In this document: positions 1 through 7,039 of the stretch, piece by piece
Position numbering within the stretch: position 1 is the first letter of the stretch
Layout of the letters: every line of letters starts with the position of its first letter
NCBI GenBank assembly: GCA_947624405.1
Contig: CANQKB010000063.1
Span: forward strand, 1-8,536
Reading direction: 5' to 3'
Source of the DNA: an uncultured Clostridia bacterium
Lineage (GTDB): Bacteria > Bacillota > Clostridia > TANB77 > CAG-508
DNA: 8,536 bases
Notes under the pieces: generated by a model
The model's database searches: none
The model's input: the letters and a program-made list of their open reading frames with translations, nothing else
What the model was told of the DNA's origin: nothing
Program-made: the position numbers and the translations under genes

Positions 1-682
1 CTCAGTTCTTTTCCAATCTCCACCTGAAGTATATCTTATTCTGGCATAAGCAGTAGCTTGTACACCATCTAAAGTGTATGTTCCACCTTTAGTTATATGT
101 TTAGATTTATGACCCGTAACATTATTTACTTCATCTATATATGGATTTATATATCCAGCTTCCTCATTTGTAATTTCAAGTTCAACTCCACCAAGTGCAT
201 CTATTACATCTACAACTACTCCAAAATTAATTGCAACATAATCAGTAATATCTAAGTCCAAATTCTTATTTAAAACACTCATAGATTTAGTAGGTCCTCC
301 GTTGCAAAAAGGCATGTGTTACTTTATCATATGAACTATTTGTAAACTGCAAGTATGTATCTCTATACACTGATGCAATTTTTACTTTTTTCGTGTCTTG
401 GTTTATACTAACAACCATTATAACATCGCTAAGTGCATTTTCATATTCATTCTTTCTTGAATCAACACCAAACAAATAAATATTTTTATATCCTGTTGCA
501 ATTTCAACTCCTTCATTTATCTCTATATCTTCTTTATTTATATTATTATCATAATCTATCATTCCAAATTTACTATATACATAACCAGTAAATACTCCTA
601 GTAATATAACAATTATTACTAACAATATCATAAAAAGTTTTGCTATTATATGTCTTTTTTTCTTCATTCGTTTGGCAGCCAT
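1..682 (-). pseudogene. LytR-CpsA-Psr (LCP) family cell-wall ligase, frameshifted, 3' end outside window
   Basis: LCP proteins move undecaprenyl-linked glycopolymers such as teichoic acids or capsule onto peptidoglycan at the outer membrane face. From the ATG at 680-682 the protein has a Lys/Arg-rich N-terminus, one transmembrane anchor (about residues 13-36), then the LCP domain: IYLFGVDSR (68-76), the Asp near 86 and SVYRDTYL (104-111). The frame breaks just after THAF (to 125). One frame over, the sequence continues as GGPTKSMSVLNKNLDLDITD and later ARIRYTSGGDWKRTE, the usual second half of the domain, running off base 1. Removing one base at 304-310, which includes an A5 run on the plus strand, restores THAFxNGGPT. 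The ATG at 682 has a GGAAGG ribosome site; the upstream TTG at 715 does not. A 17-bp-spaced promoter lies at 743-771. The family is clear; its polymer substrate cannot be inferred. Confidence 0.85.
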
Positions 683-742
683 ATATCTCTTCCTTCCTTG
701 TTTTAAATTTAACAATTATAAAATATGTTACCAACTCATTTT

Positions 743-771
743 ATTATACTTTATTCTTTTACAAAAAGCAA
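743..771 (-). promoter_or_regulatory. Sigma-A-type promoter for the LCP gene
   Basis: On the minus strand, TTGCTT (766-771) and a perfect TATAAT (743-748) are separated by 17 bp. Transcription would start near 736, leaving a leader of about 54 nt before the LCP ATG at 682. The promoter lies between the LCP gene and the 211-bp repeat, so LCP can be transcribed independently of argS. Confidence 0.7.
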
Positions 772-812
772 CATAGTATTATAAAATTCATAAAATCTTC
801 ACAAATGTCTTC

Positions 813-1023
813 GTTACAGTTCACACCCTAACTAGCTAAGCGTGGAGGAATGTTTTAAAAATCGAAGTGAGTTCGACCTACTCATTCCCTTGCTTGTATT
901 ACTTTAAATTCGTATCTATTATTTAACAGTCAAAAGTATCTTAAACGCCTTGGAGAACGCAACGACGCATTTTTAAAATCATTTCCTCAGGTAGCTTAGC
1001 GAAAATCGACTGTAAACTGTAAC
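813..1023. repeat. 211-bp MITE-like interspersed repeat, copy A
   Basis: The element starts GTTACAGTTCACA and ends TGTAAACTGTAAC, so its ends are inverted repeats with one mismatch over 13 bp. The inverted similarity extends inward imperfectly for about 55 bp (GCTAAGC, then GAGGAAATG-like, then TTTTAAAAAT), so a transcript could fold into a long imperfect hairpin. Copy B at 6353-6563 has the same length with no gaps and 16 differences by hand count (about 92% identity). There is no coding capacity for a transposase and no clear target-site duplication. It begins 7 bases past the argS stop codon and fills most of the 683-1030 intergenic gap, where it may also help end argS transcription. MITE-like is a structural call; no parent transposon is visible. 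Confidence 0.8.
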
Positions 1024-1030
1024 ATATCTT

Positions 1031-2738
1031 TTACATTTTATTTGGCATCTTAATTCCTAACAAATTTGCACCCTTTTCTAATACATTATTTACCATATAT
1101 GTTAAACCTAATCTTGCATTTGCAACATTTTTGTCTTCTACCAAAATTTTATGCGTGTTATAAAATGTACTATAATTTTTAGCAAGCTCAATAAGATACC
1201 TTGATAATAAATATGGTTCATTTTTTTCTGTAACACTTATTAAAATATCTTCAAACTCATATATATTTTTCAAAATAGCAATAGATTCTTCATCTTGAAT
1301 TTTCGATATATCAATATTATTTAAATCTAATTCTATTTTTGCATTTTCAAGTACACTCTTAGTTCTAACAAACATATATTGTAAATATGGTCCTGTTTCT
1401 CCTTGAAAATTTAATATTTGATCCCAATCAAATATTTCATCTTTTATTCTACTATTTGCTAAATCATTAAAAATAACTGCACCTATTCCTACTTTTTCAG
1501 CAATTTTTTCCTTTTCTTCCAATTCTGGATTTTTTTCTTCTATAATTTTTTTGGCCCTTTCTATTGCTTCATTAAGCAAATCAGCAACTTTTATTACATT
1601 ACCTTCACGCGTTGACATCTTTCCTGTTTTTAAATGTACCATTCCATATGCAATATGTTCTAAACCTTTTGTATATTTTTCATCTAATCCTAACAATTTT
1701 GCCACTTCAAATATTTGCTTAAAATGCAAGTTTTGCTCATATGCCACAATATATAAACATTTATCAAAATCATAAGTCCTAGCTCTGTATAAAATTGCTG
1801 CTAAATCACGTGTTGCATATATACTTGTCCCATTCGATTTCCAAATTATACAAGGTGCCATTCCTTTATCACTCAAGTCTATAATTTTTGCTCCTTGTGA
1901 TTCTACAAGTTTTCCTGTGCTTTCCAATTTATCAATTACTTCTTGCATTTTATCCGAATAAAATGCTTCACCCATTATAGAATCAAACTTTACATCTAAT
2001 AACTTATATATTTTATCAAATTCTTTTAGGCTCAACTCTTTCATTTTTTCCCAGAGTTGTTTCTCATATTCTTCACCATCTTCAAGCTTTTTAAAATTTT
2101 CTCTGCACAATTCTAAAACAGCTTCATCTTCTTTACAAAGTTGATTAATTCTAATATATATTTGAGTTAAATCTTCTATTGGTTTTTCAAAATTATATTC
2201 TTCATGCCATCTTTTATATCCTTCTATCAACTTACCAAATTGAGTTCCATAATCTCCTAAGTGATTAATACCGAATCGTATTATATCCCAAGTATTTATA
2301 TGTATTATATAAAGCATTACCAATTAAAGTTGTTCTTAAATGTCCTATATGAAATTCTTTTGCTATATTAGGAGAAGAATATTCAACAATAACATTCTTA
2401 CCTTTCCCTATATTAGATTTTCCGTAATCTCTGCTATTTTCAGCCATTTCTCCAATAACATTTTTTGCAAGTATTTCTTTATTCACAAAAAAATTTAAGT
2501 ATCCTCCAACAACTTCTGTTTTATCAATTAAACCTTTTTCAAACTCAATCTTTGAATTAATATCTTCTGCAATCATTTGAGGAGATTTCTTTAATGTTTT
2601 TGCAAGTCTAAAACAAGGAAAAGCGTAATCTCCTTGTTCTTTTTCTTTTGGAATCTCAATACTAATTATCAATTCTTCATAATTAGTATTTAAAACTTTC
2701 GCAATTGCTTTTGCAATCTCCTCTTTAAACTTTATCAT
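1031..2738 (-). pseudogene. argS: Arginyl-tRNA synthetase, split by a single-base frameshift
   Basis: ArgRS charges tRNA-Arg with arginine in the cytoplasm and is normally essential. The N-terminal fragment (from the ATG at 2736-2738) has the additional N-terminal domain, SSPNIAKEFHIGHLR with the class I HIGH signature at 130-133, and stops at 2265 after GYNTIRY. The second frame resumes with INHLGDYGTQFGK, YATRDLAA, the KMSKS-equivalent KMSTREGNV (about 373-381) and a C-terminal DALR anticodon-binding domain ending MPNKM. The family consensus reads RINHLGD; here the codons read CGG T instead of CGT, so one extra base at the CC of 2271-2272 explains the break. Joined, the protein is 568 residues, normal for ArgRS. 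An AGGAG site lies 9 bases before the start. It follows pfkA by 49 bases and is probably cotranscribed. Because everything outside one base is well conserved, sequencing or assembly error is likely. Confidence 0.93.
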
Positions 2739-2787
2739 ATTGCTCTACTCCTTCTATAATCGTTTAATTATTTTCTCTAAACTTTTA

Positions 2788-3921
2788 TTAATCGCCTAGA
2801 GCTATTCCAATATTTCTTGCCGTCTTAACAAGATCATCATCCATAGCAACCCTTCTCAAATTACTCTTTTTAGTATTTCCAGAAACAGCTCCAATCTCCT
2901 TATTTCTTCCAACAACTTTTTCTAAAGGAACAGAAGAAAGCTTGCCATTTTTTAAAACTGTTAAAACTCCAAATTCTCCTGCTAATGCAAGTTCCATAGC
3001 TTTTGCCCCATATTTAGTTGAAAGTACCCTATCATAAGCCGTAGGAGTGCCACCTCTTTGCATATAACCAAGAGTTGTATTTCTAGCTTCAAGTCCTGTA
3101 AGTTTTTGCAATTCTTCTGCAACCTTTTCACCAATTCCACCAAGTTTTGTATTATCAACGCCTGCTCCATTATCTCTTGTCCCTTTTACAGTAATTGTAC
3201 CATCTTTAGGCATTGCACCTTCTGCTACAACAACCAAGCTAAATCTTTTACCTCTAGCAATTCTTTCCTTTATTTTATCTGCAACTTTTTCTAAATCAAA
3301 TGGAATTTCAGGAATAAGTGCTACATCTCCACCACCTGCTATTGCAGATTCTAGTGCTATCCAACCAGCGTATCTTCCCATTACTTCCAAAACCATTATC
3401 CTATGATGTGTTTCTCCAGTTGAATGTAACCTATCTAATGCTTCCATTGCAACTGATACTGCTGTATTATATCCAAAAGTAATATCTGTACATGCGACAT
3501 CATTATCTATTGTTTTTGGTACACCTATTATATTTATTCCTTTTAAATACAAATCTCTTGCTGACTTTTGTGTACCATCTCCACCTAATGTAAATATGCA
3601 ATCAAACCCGTCTCTTTTTACATTTTCTACACATACATCTGATAAATCTTTATATACAATTTCTCCATTTTCTTCTACTTTATAGTTAAATACGTTAGCA
3701 TTTGTTGACGAACCTATTATTGAACCACCTTTATACAAAATTCCAGATGCGTTTGTATATGAATCTAATTCTATATAATTATTTTCCAATAACCCCTTAT
3801 ATCCTTCTATAACACCATAACATTTTATTCCGTGATTTTCTGCTGTTTTTACTATTCCTCTTATTACTGCATTAAATCCAGATACATCTCCTCCATTAGC
3901 TAAAATAGCTACTTTTTTCAT
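2788..3921 (-). CDS. pfkA: 6-phosphofructokinase, PFP-like clade
   Basis: This glycolytic enzyme phosphorylates fructose 6-phosphate to fructose 1,6-bisphosphate. The 377-residue protein has LANGGDVSGFNAVIRG at the N-terminus, GGDGT (113-117) at the phosphoryl-donor site, the catalytic PKTIDND (135-141), MGR (181-183), PEIP (204-207) and GYMQRGGTP near the substrate site. The Lys in PKTIDND is typical of PPi-using and PFP-like enzymes, whereas Gly as fourth residue of GGDG is typical of ATP users, so the donor cannot be settled. The ATG at 3919-3921 is preferred over upstream starts to 3954 because it has an AAAGGAA site and starts with the family-typical MKKVAIL. A strong promoter lies at 4007-4035, with an 80-nt leader containing a hairpin. 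argS follows after 49 bases. Length and motifs are intact. The symbol follows common usage; pfp is possible. Confidence 0.93.
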   Translation of the reverse strand: MKKVAILANGGDVSGFNAVIRGIVKTAENHGIKCYGVIEGYKGLLENNYIELDSYTNASGILYKGGSIIGSSTNANVFNYKVEENGEIVYKDLSDVCVENVKRDGFDCIFTLGGDGTQKSARDLYLKGINIIGVPKTIDNDVACTDITFGYNTAVSVAMEALDRLHSTGETHHRIMVLEVMGRYAGWIALESAIAGGGDVALIPEIPFDLEKVADKIKERIARGKRFSLVVVAEGAMPKDGTITVKGTRDNGAGVDNTKLGGIGEKVAEELQKLTGLEARNTTLGYMQRGGTPTAYDRVLSTKYGAKAMELALAGEFGVLTVLKNGKLSSVPLEKVVGRNKEIGAVSGNTKKSNLRRVAMDDDLVKTARNIGIALGD

Positions 3922-3952
3922 ATATATCATTCCTTTCCAAGGCAAAAACATC

Positions 3953-3978
3953 AAGGTTTGAAAAATATTTCAACCCTT
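3953..3978 (-). promoter_or_regulatory. Hairpin in the pfkA leader
   Basis: In the transcript, AAGGGTTGAAA and TTTCAAACCTT pair as an 11-bp stem with one mismatch around a TATT loop. It lies between the predicted start (about 4000) and the pfkA ATG, ending roughly 30 nt before it. No uninterrupted U-run follows directly, so it is not a convincing terminator. It could affect mRNA stability or translation. The structure is seen; the function is inference. Confidence 0.4.
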
Positions 3979-4006
3979 TCTTCTTTAGTTTTGCGACTTC
4001 TAAAAT

Positions 4007-4035
4007 ATTATATACAATAATTGCGTTTTTTACAA
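4007..4035 (-). promoter_or_regulatory. Sigma-A-type promoter for pfkA-argS
   Basis: On the minus strand, TTGTAA (4030-4035) and a perfect TATAAT (4007-4012) are separated by 17 bp, with A/T-rich sequence upstream. The predicted start is near 4000. It lies downstream of the repeat arm at 4111-4252, so pfkA expression does not depend on the restriction-modification operon. Confidence 0.75.
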
Positions 4036-4110
4036 GTTTTTTTGATAATTTTATATTTTATATGAGAAAAATCGTTTTTTTATAATAGATGCTGTAAATC
4101 CATATACACT

Positions 4111-4252
4111 TGATTTTTAAAATAAGAACTCATTTCTATATTAGAAAATCTTACTGTAACAATCTTATTTTAAATATTATTAAACATCGACTCAAATTTT
4201 GTATAATTGATGGAATTTTAAAATACAAAGAAAATTTAAAAGCTCATTAAAA
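4111..4252. repeat. Left arm of direct repeat flanking the R-M operon (internally deleted copy)
   Basis: Bases 4111-4202 match 6629-6720 with only two differences, and 4201-4252 match 7181-7232 at about 46 of 52 positions, the last 22 being identical. The stretch corresponding to 6721-7180 is missing, and the join falls at a shared GT. The left part contains the last 11 codons and stop of the small coiled-coil gene (TKFESMFNNI, read from 4202 down to 4170) plus the right end of the 92-bp GTTACAG repeat. It is therefore a remnant of the locus that is complete at 6629-7232. Together with the pfkA promoter it occupies most of the 3955-4287 gap. Confidence 0.8.
4116..4174 (-). terminator. Hairpin after the R-M operon, possible terminator
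   Basis: A perfect 12-bp inverted repeat, TTTAAAATAAGA and TCTTATTTTAAA, encloses a second small hairpin (TTTCTA-ATA-TAGAAA). On the minus strand it lies about 115 bases past the nuclease stop codon and is followed by a T-rich stretch. It is the only plausible end signal between the nuclease gene and the pfkA promoter. The low GC content of the stem makes intrinsic termination uncertain. Confidence 0.4.
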
Positions 4253-4287
4253 GATAGTATAAAATATCTCCTTTACAATTTTACAAA

Positions 4288-5109
4288 TTATTTATTATTT
4301 TTAAAATACATATCTTTTATAATTGTTAATACATTTTTTATATATACTGCACTTTTTTTGTATTGTTCAAAAACAATATCAAATCCTTCATCACTATCAC
4401 ACACAAAGTTCCAATAATCTTTTCCAATTAAAAGTTCATCTTTTGTAAAATACTGTTGTACTCTTCCTTGTTTCCATTCTTTTCCCTCGCCATATTTATT
4501 ATATGCTGTAGCCAAATAAATTTTTATCTTCTCATTACTATCTTGTATTAAATTTTTAAGTAAAAAATATTCTTGCAAAAGTTCATTCTTTTCTACTTTT
4601 GATTTCTTATTATCTAAATCCCCACCAGCTTTTAATTCAATTATATAATGTTCTTTTTTTATAGGATTATAAAAATAGTTATCCGTTTCGTGACTTTTCA
4701 TAAAACTAGTTACATCTTTTGGGTGCATACAAGTAAAATTAGAATAATCTTCTATTTTTGGTTTTGTATGATTCGTTTCATATTCTAATAAAAGGTAATC
4801 AATGTGTTGACTTTGTTGAATTAATAAATATGAATCAATTCTTCCTCTTACATCAAAAGATAATTTAGCTATTGCGTTTCCCATATTTTCTAAAATCTTA
4901 CCAAAACTAGAATCAAAAGACCTAACAAAAGCAGAGTAAAACATAAATTCTTTACCCAATTCCGCAATAAACACATTATTCTTTTTTAAATTAATAACAC
5001 CATCTGGAGAATTAAGTTCTGATGTGTATTTTAAATCCAAACCATCAACAAAGCTTTTAATGCTGGTATCAACAACTTCTTGAATTGCTTTTTTCTTTAA
5101 ATTATCCAT
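4288..5109 (-). CDS. Type II restriction endonuclease, PD-(D/E)xK type (TdeIII-like?)
   Basis: The probable restriction partner of the adjacent methyltransferase, cutting unmodified DNA. The 273-residue protein has no signal peptide or membrane segment. The block HYIIELKAGGD gives a likely catalytic Glu158-x-Lys160, with Asp143 (in ETDNYFYN) as the preceding acidic residue, which fits the PD-(D/E)xK arrangement. The FYSAFVRSFDSSFGKILE segment (57-74), ELK followed by a Lys-rich helix, and the IYLATAYNKYGEGKEW and YWNFV blocks resemble the TdeIII family as I remember it; this was not checked by alignment. TdeIII itself targets GGNCC, which contains no specified adenine, so the site here must differ if the neighbour is the cognate methylase. 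The gene starts 16 bases after the methylase stop with an AGGAG site, as in a coupled M-then-R operon. Function by context is fairly secure; the family is tentative. Confidence 0.75.
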   Translation of the reverse strand: MDNLKKKAIQEVVDTSIKSFVDGLDLKYTSELNSPDGVINLKKNNVFIAELGKEFMFYSAFVRSFDSSFGKILENMGNAIAKLSFDVRGRIDSYLLIQQSQHIDYLLLEYETNHTKPKIEDYSNFTCMHPKDVTSFMKSHETDNYFYNPIKKEHYIIELKAGGDLDNKKSKVEKNELLQEYFLLKNLIQDSNEKIKIYLATAYNKYGEGKEWKQGRVQQYFTKDELLIGKDYWNFVCDSDEGFDIVFEQYKKSAVYIKNVLTIIKDMYFKNNK

Positions 5110-5125
5110 TCTATCTCATCTCCTA

Positions 5126-6259
5126 TTAATAATTTGTAATTATAAGATGTTCTACATCTTTTTCATTTCTGTTTTGAAAACTTACTAAATATTTCTTGTC
5201 AAATGATTTTATATTAAAGCCTTTAGAATTATATAAATCATAAATAAAATCTGTATTTTTTATAATTATCATTATATTTGCTTTTGTATTATTTAGTGTA
5301 TTTGCTAAACGAATTTGGTCTTTTTTATCAAATGCATTTTTAGCATAAGTAGAAAACTCTGTATCATAAGGTGGATCAATAAAAATAAAATCGTTTTTCT
5401 CTGGTTTTATATTTTTTAAGAAATCTTCAAAATCTTCATTATAAATGTGTGTATTCTTTGTATATTCATGAAGTTCCTTTGATGATATATAGTTTATTTT
5501 TTTATAAAAATCTTTACGATTATAGCTAATACCACCATATGGGACATTAAATTTTCCATTTCTATTATATCTGAACATTGAAGCATAACAATATTCTCTA
5601 ATAAAATAAAAAATTGCCTCATAAAAAGAAGTATTAATATTAAGATTTTCATGTTCATTATATAGATACCTTAAATGCATATAAAACGCACTTTTAAAAG
5701 AGCATTCAAAATTATCTAGTATATCATTTAATAGCATTTTTCCTCTTTTAATTTCAATTTTATGCATACGTGTCATCTTTGATATTAGATTTTTTTCTAT
5801 TTCTTTTATAAAGTTATTAGTTCCAAAATTAAATTCAGCTGATAAAGCTCCATTAAATTCTTTAGAATGATTTTCCACAAAATTATAAATTGTTTGGCTA
5901 AACTCTTTTTTTAAATTTTTATTTGTATTATATTCTTCACAATATTTTTTATATATTCCTAATAATTTATCTTGATTGTTTTGCACAATTTTTTCTAATA
6001 ATTTCCAATTTTTATATATACTATTAATTTTATTATAAAACTCTAAATCATTATTTTTTATGCAAGAATACAAATTAATTAGTTCTTCTGATTTATCATT
6101 TATATACGAATCTTTTATATTCATATTAAAATATACTGCCCCTCCACCAACAAAAGGCTCTATATATCTATCAATTTTTTTAGGTAAATTTTCCTTAATA
6201 TATGTTAATTCTTTTTCTTTACCACCAGCCCATTTTATAAATGGTTTTATTTCTTCCAT
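5126..6259 (-). CDS. D12-class DNA adenine N6-methyltransferase of a type II R-M system
   Basis: It transfers a methyl group from S-adenosylmethionine to adenine N6 in the recognition site, protecting host DNA. In the 377-residue protein, the motif order is that of the alpha (Dam/D12) group: KPFIKWAGGK (5-14, motif X), YIEPFVGGGAVYF (32-44, motif I, SAM binding) and IDPPYDTEFSTYAKNAF (294-310, motif IV with catalytic DPPY at 295-298). It is about 100 residues longer than Dam, with an extra segment rich in Asn, Lys and Tyr around 60-210 that probably holds the target-recognition region. The ATG at 6257-6259 is used because GGAGG lies 5 bases upstream; the TTG at 6269-6271 is inside that ribosome site. 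A promoter lies at 6284-6312 and the nuclease gene follows. The target site cannot be read from the motifs. Confidence 0.92.
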   Translation of the reverse strand: MEEIKPFIKWAGGKEKELTYIKENLPKKIDRYIEPFVGGGAVYFNMNIKDSYINDKSEELINLYSCIKNNDLEFYNKINSIYKNWKLLEKIVQNNQDKLLGIYKKYCEEYNTNKNLKKEFSQTIYNFVENHSKEFNGALSAEFNFGTNNFIKEIEKNLISKMTRMHKIEIKRGKMLLNDILDNFECSFKSAFYMHLRYLYNEHENLNINTSFYEAIFYFIREYCYASMFRYNRNGKFNVPYGGISYNRKDFYKKINYISSKELHEYTKNTHIYNEDFEDFLKNIKPEKNDFIFIDPPYDTEFSTYAKNAFDKKDQIRLANTLNNTKANIMIIIKNTDFIYDLYNSKGFNIKSFDKKYLVSFQNRNEKDVEHLIITNY

Positions 6260-6283
6260 CTTTACCTCCAAATTTTCATTTTT

Positions 6284-6312
6284 ACTATATCATATAAATA
6301 TTTTTTTCTCAA
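6284..6312 (-). promoter_or_regulatory. Promoter of the R-M operon
   Basis: On the minus strand, TTGAGA (6307-6312) and TATAGT (6284-6289) are separated by 17 bp of nearly pure A/T. The predicted start is near 6277, about 18 nt before the methylase ATG, so the leader holds little beyond the ribosome site. No separate controller (C) gene or obvious C-box was seen. Confidence 0.6.
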
Positions 6313-6352
6313 TAAAATTTTACAAAATTTGCAAAAAATTTAATATTATGGT

Positions 6353-6563
6353 GTTACAGTTCACCCTCTAACTAGCTAAGCGTGGAGGAATGTTTTAAAA
6401 ATCGAAGTGAGTTCGACCAACTCAGTCCCTTGCTTGTATTGTTTCAAATTCGTATCTATTATTTAATAATCCAGAATATCTTAAACGCCTTGGAGAACGC
6501 AACGTCGCATTTTTAAAATCATTTTCTCAGGTAGCTTAGCGAAAATCGACTGTGAATTGTAAC
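6353..6563. repeat. 211-bp MITE-like interspersed repeat, copy B
   Basis: Same orientation and length as copy A at 813-1023, with 16 differences. The ends are GTTACAGTTCAC and GTGAATTGTAAC. It sits about 40 bases upstream of the R-M promoter, so it forms part of the island edge. The clustered differences fall mainly in the central part, and the inverted arms are better conserved, as expected if the folded ends matter. No ORF with a recognisable product lies inside. No target-site duplication is apparent. Confidence 0.8.
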
Positions 6564-6586
6564 AATTTTTATAAATCCTTCGTAAA

Positions 6587-6678
6587 GTTACAGTTTACAA
6601 CCAATTTCAGCTAAGTTACTTGAGAAAATGATTTTGAAAATAAGAACTCATTTCTATATTAGAAAATCTTACTGTAAC
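6587..6678. repeat. 92-bp GTTACAG-ended repeat, diverged or deleted relative of the 211-bp element
   Basis: It begins GTTACAGTTTACA and ends ACTGTAAC, so it keeps the 7-8 bp terminal inverted repeat. Its first 55 or so bases resemble the inverted right end of the 211-bp element (AGCTAAG, TTACTTGAGAAAATGATTTT), so it lies in the opposite orientation to copy B, 23 bases away. Its second half, from AAAATAAGA onward, is unrelated to the 211-bp element and is also present in the left repeat arm at 4119-4160. With copy B it fills most of the 6313-6687 gap. Confidence 0.6.
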
Positions 6679-6689
6679 AATCTTATTTT
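6637..6689 (-). terminator. Nested hairpin over the stop of the small coiled-coil gene
   Basis: A 9-bp inverted repeat, AAAATAAGA and TCTTATTTT, overlaps the stop codon at 6688-6690 and encloses the perfect inner hairpin TTTCTA-ATA-TAGAAA. A T-rich tract follows on the minus strand. This suits a weak terminator or a 3'-end stabilising structure. The same structure is preserved in the left arm. Confidence 0.4.
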
Positions 6690-6969
6690 AAATATTATTA
6701 AACATTGACTCAAATTTTGTTTTGATTTCTTTAATTTCATTTTGAATCACTAGCATAATTTCATACATTTTTCCATCTAAGTCTAATTTTAAAGCTTTAA
6801 ATTTTTCATCTGCTGAAAGTTTAACACCTATAACTAATTGTTCATACCTTTTATTATTCTTTTTCATTTCTTTCCTTAATAGCTTAAGTTCATTTTCATG
6901 TGCTATTTCGTTTTCTCTTATTTCTTTTATTTGTTTCATTAATTCATTGTATTTTTCATCTTCATTCAT
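6688..6969 (-). CDS. Small charged coiled-coil protein of unknown function
   Basis: I do not recognise this 93-residue protein. It is rich in Glu, Lys, Asn, Ile and Leu, lacks Cys, and has no signal peptide, membrane helix or visible helix-turn-helix. Residues about 3-46 and 66-93 have the heptad-like spacing of hydrophobic residues expected of a coiled coil, separated by a short segment (LVIGVKLSADEKFKALKLDLDG). The ATG at 6967-6969 has an AGGAG site 8 bases upstream and a near-consensus promoter at 7011-7039, so it looks like a real, independently expressed gene. The last 11 codons recur at 4170-4202 on the other side of the R-M operon. It may be the original resident of the site where the R-M genes inserted, or cargo of the repeat itself. 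A structural or DNA-associated role would be a guess. Confidence 0.7.
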   Translation of the reverse strand: MNEDEKYNELMKQIKEIRENEIAHENELKLLRKEMKKNNKRYEQLVIGVKLSADEKFKALKLDLDGKMYEIMLVIQNEIKEIKTKFESMFNNI

Positions 6970-7010
6970 TTTTATTTCTCCTTTTATTTATAAGTTAATG
7001 TTTATTTTGT

Positions 7011-7039
7011 ATTATATTACTTTTTTCCATTTATTTCAA
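7011..7039 (-). promoter_or_regulatory. Promoter of the small coiled-coil gene
   Basis: On the minus strand, TTGAAA (7034-7039) and TATAAT (7011-7016) are separated by exactly 17 bp, close to consensus. The predicted start is near 7004, giving a leader of about 35 nt. About 70-100 bp upstream are two near-identical 12-13 bp direct repeats, AATAGCTTTTTAA and AATAGCTTTTAA (7108-7120 and 7129-7140), 21 bp apart. They could be a protein-binding site, but this is weak. Nothing else is seen in the 7040-7180 stretch. Confidence 0.7.

Noticed and set aside
640..831. Plus-strand open frame of 63 codons over the LCP promoter region
   Set aside because: It overlaps the LCP start and promoter antisense, has no ribosome site, and reads as low-complexity Phe/Ser/Ile translation of AT-rich DNA.
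813..1023. T-box, riboswitch or small RNA gene
   Set aside because: A near-identical copy lies upstream of the R-M genes, the element has inverted ends, and it is downstream of argS rather than in a leader. An interspersed repeat explains it better.
1551..1775. Plus-strand open frame inside argS
   Set aside because: It is antisense to conserved ArgRS motifs and has no start signals.
2739..2787. Separate argS promoter in the pfkA-argS gap
   Set aside because: Only a poor TTTAGA/TATAGA pairing is present; cotranscription with pfkA is simpler.
2982..3294. Additional open frames within pfkA on both strands
   Set aside because: They lie wholly within a well-conserved phosphofructokinase frame and lack ribosome sites or recognisable domains.
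3919..3954. Longer pfkA start at the upstream in-frame ATG codons
   Set aside because: The extension is not family-like, overlaps the leader hairpin, and lacks a ribosome site, while MKKVAIL has one.
4288..5109. GGNCC as the recognition site of the nuclease
   Set aside because: The neighbouring methylase modifies adenine, and GGNCC has no specified adenine, so the site cannot be transferred from TdeIII.
6060..6371. Plus-strand open frame of 103 codons over the methylase start
   Set aside because: It is antisense to methylase motifs X and I and to the R-M promoter, and its sequence looks like noncoding translation.
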